NCBI RefSeq assembly: GCF_008692035.1
Contig: NZ_VTFG01000001.1
Location: forward strand, 124,001 to 188,000
Reading direction: 5' to 3'
DNA from: Pseudomonas marginalis
GTDB taxonomy: Bacteria > Pseudomonadota > Gammaproteobacteria > Pseudomonadales > Pseudomonadaceae
DNA: 64,000 bases
The notes below the pieces were generated by a model that worked only from the letters and a program-made list of their open reading frames with translations, did not search any database and was not told the origin of the DNA. Shown here one piece after another: positions 25,466 to 33,122 of this stretch. Position numbers and translations under genes: made by a program. Position 1 is the stretch's first letter. The number at the start of each line of letters is the position of its first letter.

Positions 25466-26272
25466 CTAAGGTCTCCGTCCAAGTTCTCTTGAGCGTGCAC
25501 AGGCGTATTTCAGCCCGTCCATAATGATTGCTTGTACCTTTTTCTCCTTGAAAAAACTTATGGCTTTTTCTGTTGTTCCATTTGGCGTCATGACGTTTTC
25601 ACAAATTTTTGCTGGCGACTCTTTATACGACTCCAGAAGCGCTGAGGATCCTCGCAGAGTTTGCGCAACCATGGAATAAGCGTCAGGTTTGTCGAAGCCT
25701 GCCATCAAAGCGTACTCAATAAGAGCTTGTGCAAAGTAAGAAACGTAGGCGGGACCTCCGCCTACCAACGCTGTGGCATCGTCAATGAGCTTTTCCTCTT
25801 CCACGATGAGAAAACTACCGAGTTTCGAGAATAGTTCGTTAACGACTCGCCTGTTTTTCTGCATAGTTCGGGGTGCGTACATTAATACACTCATGCCTTC
25901 GTTGACAGCGCAAGAAAGATTTGGAATGGCTCGGCAGACTTGGGAGGTTTCAAGATGGCCTACTAGATCAGATAGATTGATTCCTGCCATGACTGAAACT
26001 GTTATTCCGGCATGATGCTTAATCTGCGAATTGATTTCTGCGAATTTTATAAATGCTTGGGGTGGGATGGCCAGAATCATGACTTTCGAAGCTGAGTGCT
26101 CTGGCAAGCTGTTTAGTACATGGATGCCCATATCTTCCATTTCTTTGTCGTGGACATGATCAAGGTCAATAGCTGCTATCGATATGTTTGGAGATGATTG
26201 TATTAAACCGGTAGCGATTGCATACCCCATATGGCCCGCCCCAATAATTGAAACGTCTTTTGCTATGGTCAT
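25466..26272 (-). CDS. Pyrroline-5-carboxylate reductase-like (ProC family) imine reductase
   Basis: 268-residue NAD(P)H-dependent reductase of the ProC family. The dinucleotide site IIGAGHMGYAIA is at residues 9-20. The central IPNLSCAVNEGMSVL and the C-terminal helical dimer motif DDATALVGGGPAYVSYFAQ are typical. VMTPNGTTEKAI replaces the usual VTSPGGTT. An AGGAAA ribosome site 8 bp upstream makes it the first gene of the cassette operon. Housekeeping ProC is expected elsewhere in the genome, so this AT-rich paralogue probably reduces a related cyclic imine in a dedicated pathway with the MSOX-type oxidase. Confidence 0.88.
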   Translation of the reverse strand: MTIAKDVSIIGAGHMGYAIATGLIQSSPNISIAAIDLDHVHDKEMEDMGIHVLNSLPEHSASKVMILAIPPQAFIKFAEINSQIKHHAGITVSVMAGINLSDLVGHLETSQVCRAIPNLSCAVNEGMSVLMYAPRTMQKNRRVVNELFSKLGSFLIVEEEKLIDDATALVGGGPAYVSYFAQALIEYALMAGFDKPDAYSMVAQTLRGSSALLESYKESPAKICENVMTPNGTTEKAISFFKEKKVQAIIMDGLKYACARSRELGRRP

Positions 26273-26546
26273 GATTAATTTCCTATTGGCTTTCGCTTAC
26301 AGCCTCGTACTAAATTTTGTTATTTTCAAAGCAATCACGTCCCAAAGACATGTAGTACATTTCTTTTGGTCTTGGATCGTGAGCGTGTTTAGACTGAGTG
26401 GTTTGAATTGTTCGTGATGTTTGTAATGTGTTTAGACGCTTCTTCAGAATTATCTGAAGGAAGTTGTATATGCTAATACCCCTCAGTTAAAACTCTCCTG
26501 TCTGTGGTTTTCGAATCACTGTGCCATTGCCCGAATATTTTTTCTG
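26273..26546. other. Non-coding leader of the cassette operon with an interrupted hairpin
   Basis: AT-rich gap between the ProC-like start and the right direct repeat; no gene seen. It must hold the promoter of the minus-strand operon. An inverted repeat lies at 26439-26463: CTTCTTCAGA, ATTA, TCTGAAGGAAG, complementary apart from one bulged base. This could be a regulator site. No regulator gene is encoded in the cassette. Confidence 0.55.
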
Positions 26547-26614
26547 CGCTATACCCGCAACCTCTATTTCATGCGATCTTCCCGTCATTCGCCCTGGAGT
26601 CGCCTGGATGCCCT
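26547..26614 (+). repeat. Right direct repeat, overlapping the start of the channel gene
   Basis: Second copy of the 68-bp repeat, with positions 26566-26614 identical to 22468-22516. Here it supplies the GGAG ribosome site and the first codons (ATG CCC) of the channel gene at 26608, so the insertion left that gene intact and gave it its own leader. Confidence 0.95.
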
Positions 26615-28053
26615 CATTTATCGCTGATCACCCGATGCTGTGCGCCGTGGCGCTGATCTTTATCGACATCGCCGTGTGGCGCCTGATCTCTGCCGACCTG
26701 GCCAATTGGAAGCTGGCTGCGCGACTGGCGATTTTTGCCGTGTTCAGTGCCGTGCTGTTCAACGACGGCATGAACCCCATGCAACTTGCGCCCTATGCCG
26801 ACAGTACCGCCTTGCACCTGGCCGCCACGGCCCTGCAGATCGGCTGGTGGCTGTTTGCGGCGCGCACGCTGACGGTGTTGCTGGGCGCGGTGATGATGCA
26901 GCGGGTGGGTCACACCGGGCGGTTGTTGCAGGACTTGATGGGCGCGGTGATTTTCCTCATCGCGATCATCGCCGCCATGGCCTACGTGCTCGACCTGCCG
27001 GTCAAGGGCGTGCTGGCCACCTCCGGCGCGGTGGCGATCATCGTCGGCCTGGCGTTGCAAAGTACCCTCAGCGATGTGTTTTCCGGGATCGTGCTCAACA
27101 CCACCAAGCCTTATCAGATCGATGACTGGATCTCCATCGACGGCACCGAAGGGCGGGTCACCGACATCGACTGGCGCGCCACGCGCCTGCAAACCTCCCA
27201 GGGCAGCCTGGCGGTGATCCCCAACTCCCTGGCGGCCAAGGCCAAGATCATCAACTTTTCGCGCCCGGCGGATATGTTCGGCCTGGCGGTCAGCCTGCAG
27301 GTCAGCCCCCATGCGCGCCCGCAAACCGTGATCGAGGCGCTGGAGCGTGCGATGCAGGGGTGTCGGCCACTGTTGGCCAAGCCGGCGCCGAGCGTGGCGT
27401 TCAAGACCTCTGCCAGTGGCGGCGTGGAGTATGAAATCAGCGGCTTCGTGCCAGCCATGGCCCTCAAGCGCGAGGTGCGCAACCAGCTCTATGACCTGGC
27501 GTTCCGGCACCTGCAGGCGGCGGGCGTGGCTGTGCTGTCCGCCACCGAAAGCAGCGCGCCGCCGGCCATGTCCGCCGCGCGGGCGTTGCTGGAGCGGTCG
27601 TCGATTTTCTCCACCCTGCGCCAGGAAGAGAAAGACACCTTCAGCCAGAACATGACCCTGCACACCTACCGCGCCGGCGAGATGATCCTGCCGGCGGGGG
27701 AGGTCAGCGATCATTTGTTTATCGTCGAGTCCGGTGTGGTTTCGGTGATGTTGACCAAGGGCGGCCATGTATTCGAAGCCGGGCGCATGGGGCCGGGAGA
27801 AGTGATTGGCGAGGCCGGGATCTTGTCCGACCAGGCCGCGCTGGCGGACTTTTCCGCCAAGACCTTCTGCACGCTGTACCGCATCGAGAATGAATACTTG
27901 AAACCGTGCCTGGACGCGCGTCACGACATCGGCGAGGCGATGAAGGCGCTGCTGGATTTCCGCCTGCACGCCGCCCAGGTCCTGACCCAGGAAGCGCCGG
28001 TGGTGCCGGTGAAAAAGGGCTTTTTGCAGTGGTTGCGCAAGCGCGGTCTGTGA
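26608..28053 (+). CDS. MscS-like channel with C-terminal cyclic-nucleotide-binding domain
   Basis: 481-residue inner-membrane protein. Several hydrophobic helices precede the pore-lining and beta domain of the MscS family: VKGVLATSGAVAIIVGLALQ, then TKPYQIDDWISIDGTEGRVTDIDWR and VIPNSLAAKAKIINFSRP. The C-terminal part (about 330-455) is a cNMP-binding domain (FSQNMTLHTYRAGEMILPAGE, GPGEVIGEAGILSDQ). This is the bCNG-type architecture, where gating is by cyclic nucleotide and mechanosensitivity is reduced. The chosen ATG follows GGAG at ten bases; an upstream in-frame GTG at 26521 would translate the direct repeat and is rejected. Confidence 0.9.
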   Translation: MPSFIADHPMLCAVALIFIDIAVWRLISADLANWKLAARLAIFAVFSAVLFNDGMNPMQLAPYADSTALHLAATALQIGWWLFAARTLTVLLGAVMMQRVGHTGRLLQDLMGAVIFLIAIIAAMAYVLDLPVKGVLATSGAVAIIVGLALQSTLSDVFSGIVLNTTKPYQIDDWISIDGTEGRVTDIDWRATRLQTSQGSLAVIPNSLAAKAKIINFSRPADMFGLAVSLQVSPHARPQTVIEALERAMQGCRPLLAKPAPSVAFKTSASGGVEYEISGFVPAMALKREVRNQLYDLAFRHLQAAGVAVLSATESSAPPAMSAARALLERSSIFSTLRQEEKDTFSQNMTLHTYRAGEMILPAGEVSDHLFIVESGVVSVMLTKGGHVFEAGRMGPGEVIGEAGILSDQAALADFSAKTFCTLYRIENEYLKPCLDARHDIGEAMKALLDFRLHAAQVLTQEAPVVPVKKGFLQWLRKRGL

Positions 28054-28142
28054 GAGGCGAGGGCCTGGAAGTGCTGTACTCGAGGTCGAATGATCGCCAA
28101 TGTGGGTTTCTTGACTGTCTCTGACCACGTGAGGGCTCGACC

Positions 28143-28760
28143 TTGATTCGACTCACCGACTACATCGCCAACCTTGCTCAATCCCCCTTGGCCCCGTGGG
28201 CCGGCCTGGCGCCCTGGGCCCTGGTCGCCCAGGCGCCGGCCGTTGTTCGTCAGATGCTCGCCGAACTGCCGGCCGACGACTACCGCGTGCACGACGAAGT
28301 CGCCATCCACCGTACCGCCATCGTCGAACCCGGTGCCTTGCTCAAGCCGCCCCTGATCATCGGCGCCCATTGCTTTATCGCCAGCGGCTCGCTGCTGCGC
28401 GGTGGGTGCTGGGTGGATGAGCACTGCATCATCGGCCCCGGCGCCGAACTGAAAACCACCTTCATGTTCAGCGGCAGCAAACTGGCTCACTTCAACTTTG
28501 TCGGTGATTCAGTGCTGGGCCATGGGGTCAACCTCGAGGCGGGAAGTATCGTCGCCAACTACCGCAACGAGCGGGACGACAAGGAAGTACTGGTACGGGT
28601 TGACGGGGTGTTGCAGCGCAGCGGCTGCGACAAGTTCGGCGCGTTGCTGGGGGATCAATGCCGGATCGGCGCTAACGCGGTGCTGGCGCCTGGGGCGCTG
28701 TTGGTGCCAGGCAGTGTCGTGGGGCGTGGGCGGGTTTTTGATGCCGAGGCGTCGGTATAA
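28143..28760 (+). CDS. LpxA-like hexapeptide-repeat acyltransferase family protein
   Basis: 205-residue left-handed beta-helix protein with a TTG start (MIRLTDYIANLAQSPLAPW), preceded by GTGAGGG. Hexapeptide rungs run from about residue 55: VAIHRTAIVEPGALLKPPLIIGAHC, then CIIGPGAELKTTFMFSGSKLAHFNFVGDSVLG (quoted in parts) and GANAVLAPGALLVPGSVVG. The KLAHFNFVGDS stretch resembles sugar-nucleotide acetyltransferase or LpxA-like folds. A role in acylating a surface sugar or a nucleotide sugar is possible. No lipid A genes are adjacent, so the substrate is undefined. Confidence 0.75.
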   Translation: MIRLTDYIANLAQSPLAPWAGLAPWALVAQAPAVVRQMLAELPADDYRVHDEVAIHRTAIVEPGALLKPPLIIGAHCFIASGSLLRGGCWVDEHCIIGPGAELKTTFMFSGSKLAHFNFVGDSVLGHGVNLEAGSIVANYRNERDDKEVLVRVDGVLQRSGCDKFGALLGDQCRIGANAVLAPGALLVPGSVVGRGRVFDAEASV

Positions 28761-28803
28761 ACGCGAAGTTGAAAAGATCATGGTGTCCCGGCACGATATT
28801 AAA

Positions 28804-28822
28804 TAGAATGAATCTCATTTGA
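28804..28822 (+). promoter_or_regulatory. Fur-box-like site upstream of fecI-type sigma factor
   Basis: TAGAATGAATCTCATTTGA matches the 19-bp Fur consensus at 11 positions, including GAATGA and TCATT in the correct half-site spacing. It lies 30 bp before the ATG at 28852, where Fur control of iron-starvation sigma genes is normal in pseudomonads. Confidence 0.55.
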
Positions 28823-28851
28823 GACTCAATCGCGCCGTGCAGGTTGTTGCC

Positions 28852-29370
28852 ATGACTGATGCTGTTGTCCCCACGCACGCTTCTGAACTGACGCTATCGA
28901 GCTTGTACCGTGACCATCGCAGTTGGCTGGAAAGCTGGCTGCGGCGGCGCCTGGGCAACGCCTGGGATGCGGCCGACCTGAGCCAGGATACGTTCCTGCG
29001 GGTGCTTGCCAGTGCGCAGCCGATTGCGCAGATGCAGGAACCCCGGGCGTACCTGGTAACGGTGGGCAAGCGCCTGCTGGTGAATTTTCATCAGCGCCGC
29101 AGTTTGGAACAGGCGTATCTGAATGCCCTGGCCACCTTGCCCGACACCTGTGTGCCGTCGCCCGAACAGCGCTGGCTGGTGCTGGAAACCCTGCAAGCCC
29201 TGGATGAATTGCTCGACGGCTTGCCCGTGCTGGTGCGCCGTGCGTTTCTATGGAGCCAGCTGGAAGGCCTGGGTTACCGCGAGATTGCCGAGCGCCTTGA
29301 CGTGTCCGAACGTACGGTGAAGCGCTACATGGCCCAGGCCTACGAGCATTGCCTGCTGGTGGAGCTGTGA
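28852..29370 (+). CDS. ECF sigma factor, FecI-like iron-starvation type
   Basis: 172-residue RNA polymerase sigma factor of the FecI group. Region 2 reads SLYRDHRSWLESWLRRRLG and DAADLSQDTFLRVL; region 4 reads LPVLVRRAFLWSQLEGLGYR and then EIAERLDVSERTVKRYMAQA with the HTH. The ATG at 28852 is chosen; an earlier TTG at 28819 would overlap the Fur-like box. The stop overlaps the fecR start (GTGA). Normally such a pair controls an adjacent TonB receptor, but none follows here. Confidence 0.92.
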   Translation: MTDAVVPTHASELTLSSLYRDHRSWLESWLRRRLGNAWDAADLSQDTFLRVLASAQPIAQMQEPRAYLVTVGKRLLVNFHQRRSLEQAYLNALATLPDTCVPSPEQRWLVLETLQALDELLDGLPVLVRRAFLWSQLEGLGYREIAERLDVSERTVKRYMAQAYEHCLLVEL

Positions 29371-30284
29371 GCCGCGACGTCGCGCGCGCCGCCGCCCAGT
29401 GGCTGGCGCTGCTCGAATCCGGCGCGGCCACCGAGCGCGATCACGTCGCCTTGCAGCACTGGCGCGACAGCCATCCCCAGCATGAACAGACCTGGCAAAG
29501 AGCCCAAACCCTGCGCCAGCGTTTCAGCGATTTGCCCCAGGCGCTCGCCATGGCCAGCCTCGACCGCCCGCAACCGGGGCGACGTGCCGTGCTCAAGCGC
29601 GCCCTGGGGGGGGCGGCGCTGGTGCCGGCGGCCTGGCTGATCAGCCGCCAGTTGCCCATCGACGCCTGGCGTGCCGATTTGCACACCGCTACCGGCGAAC
29701 GCAAACGCCTGCCGTTGGCCGAGGGGGGCAGCCTGCAACTCAATACCGCTACAGCCGTAGACGTGGACCTGGCACAACGGCGCATCACCCTGGTCGACGG
29801 TGAGCTGGCGCTGAACGTTCCGGGTACGGCGGCGATGACGGTGCAAACCCGCTACGGCCAATTGCTCGTCAGCCAGGCCGAGGTGTGCGTGCGTCAACTG
29901 CCTTCCGGCTGCCTGGTGTCGGTGCTCAAGGGCACGGTGCAGGTGCGTGATTTGCGCGCAAACCTGGCGACATTGCAGGGGGGCCAGCAAGCGCCGTTGA
30001 AAGCCGCCGGGCTTGGCGCCTCGGTGCCCTTCGATGTGCTGCAATTAGGCTGGCGCGACGGCGTGTTGACCGCACAGAACCAGTTGCTGGGGGATTTTCT
30101 GCGCGAGCTGGAACGCTATCGTCCGGGCGTATTGCGCTGGGATCCCAGCCTGGAAACGCTGCGGGTGACCGGCAGTTTTCGCCTGGATGACACCGACCGC
30201 ATCCTCAACCTGCTGGCCTCGACCCTGGGGCTGGAGGTGCAAGCTCGAACCCGCTATTGGGTGAGCCTGCGCAAGGCGGCATGA
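29367..30284 (+). CDS. FecR-type anti-sigma / signal-transducing membrane protein
   Basis: 305-residue regulator that holds or activates the FecI-type sigma factor according to the state of a TonB receptor. It starts at GTG 29367, overlapping the sigma stop, with GGTGGAG five bases upstream. The N-terminal cytoplasmic domain (AAQWLALLESGAATERD, DSHPQHEQTWQRA) is followed by a single TM near 80-100 (RALGGAALVPAAWLISRQL) and the periplasmic FecR domain (TATGERKRLPLAEGGSLQLN, VDLAQRRITLVDGEL). The C-terminal STN-like tail has DPSLETLRVTGSFRLDDTDR. The last 44 coding bases are repeated imperfectly 282 bp downstream at 30514-30557. Confidence 0.92.
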   Translation: MSRDVARAAAQWLALLESGAATERDHVALQHWRDSHPQHEQTWQRAQTLRQRFSDLPQALAMASLDRPQPGRRAVLKRALGGAALVPAAWLISRQLPIDAWRADLHTATGERKRLPLAEGGSLQLNTATAVDVDLAQRRITLVDGELALNVPGTAAMTVQTRYGQLLVSQAEVCVRQLPSGCLVSVLKGTVQVRDLRANLATLQGGQQAPLKAAGLGASVPFDVLQLGWRDGVLTAQNQLLGDFLRELERYRPGVLRWDPSLETLRVTGSFRLDDTDRILNLLASTLGLEVQARTRYWVSLRKAA

Positions 30285-30613
30285 TGCGGTTTTGTGGCCA
30301 GCCTGCTTGTTGCGGTGAACAAGCTTATTGTGCTGAGCGGGCTTGCTGTGGTGAGCGGGCTTGCCCCGCGCTGGGCTGCGCAGCAGCCCCAATCAGGCTC
30401 CCTGTGTTCTGTCAGGTAAACCGCAGCGCCTGGTTTTGGGTCTGCTTCGCAGCCCAGCGCGGGGCAAGCCCGCTCACCACAGGTTACGAGTAGTCCTCAG
30501 ATCACGTGGGGCGTGGAGGTGCAATCTCGAATGCGTTATCGGGTGAGCTTGCGCAAGCTTATTGTGGTGAGCGGGATTGCCACAGGTTACGAGTAGTCCT
30601 CAGATCACGTGGG
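30232..30613. repeat. Imperfect tandem duplication carrying the 3' ends of two convergent genes
   Basis: The last coding segment of fecR, 30232-30275 (44 bp), recurs at 30514-30557 with six mismatches and no indel. The 3' end of the ABC ATPase gene, 30580-30613 (34 bp), recurs exactly at 30477-30510, 103 bp away. The order fecR tail, spacer, ATPase tail therefore occurs twice. Unit 1 (30232-30510) has gained a REP pair; unit 2 (30514-30613) is compact. The functional ends are in the outer copies, so neither gene is broken. Confidence 0.85.
30348..30480. repeat. REP-type inverted pair (GTGGTGAGCGGGCTTGCC family) in a gene-free gap
   Basis: The left arm at 30348-30390 (starting GTGGTGAGCGGGCTTGCCCC) and the right arm at 30441-30480 (ending GCCCGCTCACCAC) are complementary over most of their length, with about 50 bp between. 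The 30285-30599 gap holds only this pair, further partial units at about 30300-30345 and 30558-30585, and the tandem duplication; no gene or RNA was seen. Related copies are at 47835-47879 and 56754-56886. Confidence 0.85.
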
Positions 30614-31316
30614 CACGCTGCAACTCGGTCAAGGCCCGCGCCTTGAGCCGGGCCAGCAACGGATCACGCCGATCCCTCGGGTGCGGCAGGTCGATCGTCA
30701 GCTCCTGGCGGATGCTGCTGGGCCGGTTGTCCATCACCAGCACCCGGTCACTCAGGTACAGCGCTTCGTCCACATCATGGGTCACCAGCAACAGGGCGAT
30801 GGCGTGGTGCGCGGCCAGTTGCAGCAGCAAGTCCTGGAGCTTCATGCGGGTGAAGGCATCCACCGCACTGAACGGTTCGTCGAGCAGCAACACCTGCGGA
30901 CGTGAATACAGGCCGCGTGCGATCGCCACCCGCTGTGCCATGCCGCCGGACAACGCCTTGGGCAGCGCCTGGGCGAAGCCCTTGAGGCCGACTTCCTCGA
31001 TCAATTGTGTGACCCAGGCCCTGTCGTAGCGGTTGTCATCGCTGAAACCAATGTTCTGCTCCACCGTGAGCCAGGGCATCAGGCGCGGTTCCTGGAACAC
31101 GAACGCCACGTCGCCGTCAGGGCTGCGCAGTTCGCCCTGGAAGTCCTTTTCCAACCCGGCGACGATCCGCAGCAGGGTACTTTTGCCACAGCCACTGGGG
31201 CCCAGAAGGCTGACCGCTTCGCGCGGCTGCAAGGCCAGGCGTACGTCTTTCAACACGGTGGTGCTGGCAAAGCTTTTACGCTCCACCCGAATGTCCAATA
31301 ACGGCTGCGTACTCAT
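30600..31316 (-). CDS. Sulfonate/nitrate/taurine-type ABC transporter ATPase (SsuB-like)
   Basis: 238-residue cytoplasmic ATPase. Walker A is GPSGCGKST at 39-47, the Q-loop is in FVFQEPRLMPWL, the signature is LSGGMAQRVAIARG and Walker B is VLLLDEPFSAVDA, followed by VTHDVDEALYLSDRV. The SGGMAQR signature and FQEPRLMPW are characteristic of the SsuB/TauB group. The ATG at 31316 is chosen because it overlaps the permease stop by 4 bp; a longer frame upstream is inside the permease gene. It is the third gene of a binding protein, permease, ATPase operon. Confidence 0.92.
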   Translation of the reverse strand: MSTQPLLDIRVERKSFASTTVLKDVRLALQPREAVSLLGPSGCGKSTLLRIVAGLEKDFQGELRSPDGDVAFVFQEPRLMPWLTVEQNIGFSDDNRYDRAWVTQLIEEVGLKGFAQALPKALSGGMAQRVAIARGLYSRPQVLLLDEPFSAVDAFTRMKLQDLLLQLAAHHAIALLLVTHDVDEALYLSDRVLVMDNRPSSIRQELTIDLPHPRDRRDPLLARLKARALTELQRAHVI

Positions 31317-32140
31317 TGTTCCGCTCCTTGGCCGGTGAAGGTGTCGCGCCAGGCCAGGCAGCGTTTCTCCAGCGCCGCGAGCAGGCCGTCGCTGACCTTG
31401 CCCAGTAGCGCCAATACGATGATGGCGGCCAGCACAATGTCGGGCCGTGAGGTTTCCCGCCCATCGCTGAGCAGGTAACCCAAACCCTTGGTCGCCGCGA
31501 TCAGTTCGGCCGCCACGAGGAACATCCACGCCAGGCTCAAGCCACTGCGCAGCCCGGTGAACAGGCCGGGCAGGGCCGCGGGCAGCAGGATCCGGCGCAC
31601 CAGGCGGCGGCGACTGAAACCGTACATTTGCCCGACTTCCACCAGCTTGCGATCAATATCGCGAATCGCCGCGACGCCATTGAGGTACACCGGGAAAAAC
31701 GCGCCAATGGCGATCAGCACAATCTTCGAGGTTTCATCGATGCCCAGCCAAAGCAGCAGCAAGGGCACCCAGGCCAGGCTCGGGATCGAACGCAGGCCGG
31801 CGAAGGTCGGCTCCAGGTAGGCTTCGGCTTCACGGCTCAAACCGACCCAGGCGGCAAACACCAGGGCCAGGCTGGCGCCGATGGCAAAGCCCAGCAGCAC
31901 GCGGGCGAGGCTGGCGCTGATGTGTTTCCACAAGGCGCCCTCGGCCAGGTCGGTGAGGGTCACGGCGATCTCGCTGGGGGCCGGCATCTGGTAGGACGGC
32001 AGCCAGCCCACCCGCACGACCACTTCCAGGATCAACAGTATCAGCACCGGCAGGACCAGGCCTTTGAACCGTCGTGGCCAGGCGCTGCGCTGGCTGACCG
32101 CGGGGACCGGAAGGGGCAATGCCTGGCTTTTGCTGGTCAT
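31313..32140 (-). CDS. Sulfonate/nitrate-type ABC transporter permease (SsuC-like)
   Basis: 275-residue inner-membrane permease with about six hydrophobic helices and the EAA-type loop VGQMYGFSRRRLVRRILLPAALPGLF (given here across its two halves) that contacts the ATPase. N-terminal GLVLPVLILLILEVVVRVGW is the first TM, and SLAWVPLLLLWLGIDETSK is typical of SsuC/TauC proteins. It is 10 bp downstream of the binding protein gene and overlaps the ATPase by 4 bp. Confidence 0.92.
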   Translation of the reverse strand: MTSKSQALPLPVPAVSQRSAWPRRFKGLVLPVLILLILEVVVRVGWLPSYQMPAPSEIAVTLTDLAEGALWKHISASLARVLLGFAIGASLALVFAAWVGLSREAEAYLEPTFAGLRSIPSLAWVPLLLLWLGIDETSKIVLIAIGAFFPVYLNGVAAIRDIDRKLVEVGQMYGFSRRRLVRRILLPAALPGLFTGLRSGLSLAWMFLVAAELIAATKGLGYLLSDGRETSRPDIVLAAIIVLALLGKVSDGLLAALEKRCLAWRDTFTGQGAEQ

Positions 32141-32150
32141 CGCGCGCCCC

Positions 32151-33122
32151 TTATTGCTTCGACAGGGTTTGGCCGAACGAAGGGTCGATCAGTTGATCGA
32201 TCACCTGGTCCACATTCACCCCGCGACGCACCAATTCCTCGGACACCAGGATCGGCGCCGCCGCCTTCGACGACTGCACATCCTTGGCGCTCAACAACGG
32301 CGTGCTCAGATCGGTGCGCGACAATTGCAGCTTGGCCACTTCCAGCGGCAGGCCGGATTCATCCGCCAGCAACCTGGCGAATTCATCGGGGTGCTTCACC
32401 GCCCAATCCCGGGCTTTTTCATACGCCCCGAGCACCTTGGTGATGGTCTGTGGGTGCGCCTTGGCGAACTGCTCGGTGACGCTCACCACGCCATAGCTGT
32501 TGAAATCCTTGTTGCGGTACAGCAGGCGCGAACCGGCCTGGATTTCACTCGCGGCCATGTGCGGGTCGAGGCCGGCCCAGGCGTCCACGTCACCTTTTTC
32601 CAGGGCGGTGCGGCCGTCCGGGTGTTGCAGGTGCACCAGTTCCACGTCGTCTTTTTTCAGCCCGGCCTGTTGCAGGCTGCGCAGGGTGAACAGGTACGGG
32701 TCGGTGCCTTTGGTCGCGGCGATTTTCTTGCCCTTCAGGTCGCTGACGCTGTTGAGCGGCGAGTCCTTGCGCACCACCAGGGCGGTCCACTCGGCGCGGC
32801 TGTAGACGTACACCGATTTGATCGGGCTGCCATTGGCGCGGCTCAACACGGCGGACAAGCTGGCGGACGAAGCGAAATCCACGCCGCCGCTGTTGAGGTA
32901 TTCCAGGGAGCGGTTGCTGCCCTGGCTGAGTACCCAGCCGACCTTGCTGTGGGGCAGGGCCTGTTCCAGCCAGCCGAAGTGCTTGAGCACCAGGCTGACC
33001 GGCGAGTAGTAGGCGTAGTCGAGGTTGACTTCGGCGGGATCGGTTTCGGCGGCATAGGCATGTGCCTGCAGGCTCAGGATGAGGGCGCAGGCGCCGAGTA
33101 GACGCTGGGTGAAGGGTTTCAT
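32151..33122 (-). CDS. Sulfonate-type ABC transporter periplasmic binding protein (SsuA-like)
   Basis: 323-residue secreted binding protein. The signal peptide LLGACALILSLQAHAYA is cleaved near residue 24. The mature protein has the NrtA/SsuA-type fold: DYAYYSPVSLVLKHFGWLEQ, SLEYLNSGGVDFASSASLSA, then VSDLKGKKIAATKGTDPYLF and DVDAWAGLDPHMAASE. It is first of a three-gene operon. Aliphatic sulfonates are the likely ligand class because a TOBE protein of the SsuF type is encoded divergently, though taurine, nitrate or thiamine precursors cannot be excluded. Confidence 0.9.
   Translation of the reverse strand: MKPFTQRLLGACALILSLQAHAYAAETDPAEVNLDYAYYSPVSLVLKHFGWLEQALPHSKVGWVLSQGSNRSLEYLNSGGVDFASSASLSAVLSRANGSPIKSVYVYSRAEWTALVVRKDSPLNSVSDLKGKKIAATKGTDPYLFTLRSLQQAGLKKDDVELVHLQHPDGRTALEKGDVDAWAGLDPHMAASEIQAGSRLLYRNKDFNSYGVVSVTEQFAKAHPQTITKVLGAYEKARDWAVKHPDEFARLLADESGLPLEVAKLQLSRTDLSTPLLSAKDVQSSKAAAPILVSEELVRRGVNVDQVIDQLIDPSFGQTLSKQ

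Larger units (their letters stand above)
22517..26565. mobile_element. Inserted AT-rich four-gene metabolic cassette flanked by direct repeats
   Basis: About 4.05 kb of AT-rich DNA lies between the two copies of a 49-bp perfect direct repeat. It holds four minus-strand genes in one apparent operon (ProC-like, methyltransferase fold, RarD-like, MSOX-like). No integrase, transposase or inverted terminal repeats were found. Deleting one repeat plus the insert would join the pirin downstream region to the start of the channel gene without any gap, so the native locus can be reconstructed. The mechanism of insertion is not known; homologous recombination or an external recombinase are options. Confidence 0.75.

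Noticed and set aside
22517..26565. Insertion sequence or integron interpretation of the cassette
   Set aside because: No transposase, integrase, terminal inverted repeats or attC-like structures were found, and a 49-bp direct repeat is longer than an IS target duplication.
26521..26607. Upstream GTG start for the channel gene
   Set aside because: It would translate part of the direct repeat and cassette DNA; the ATG at 26608 has a GGAG ribosome site and is the native start shared by the repeat.
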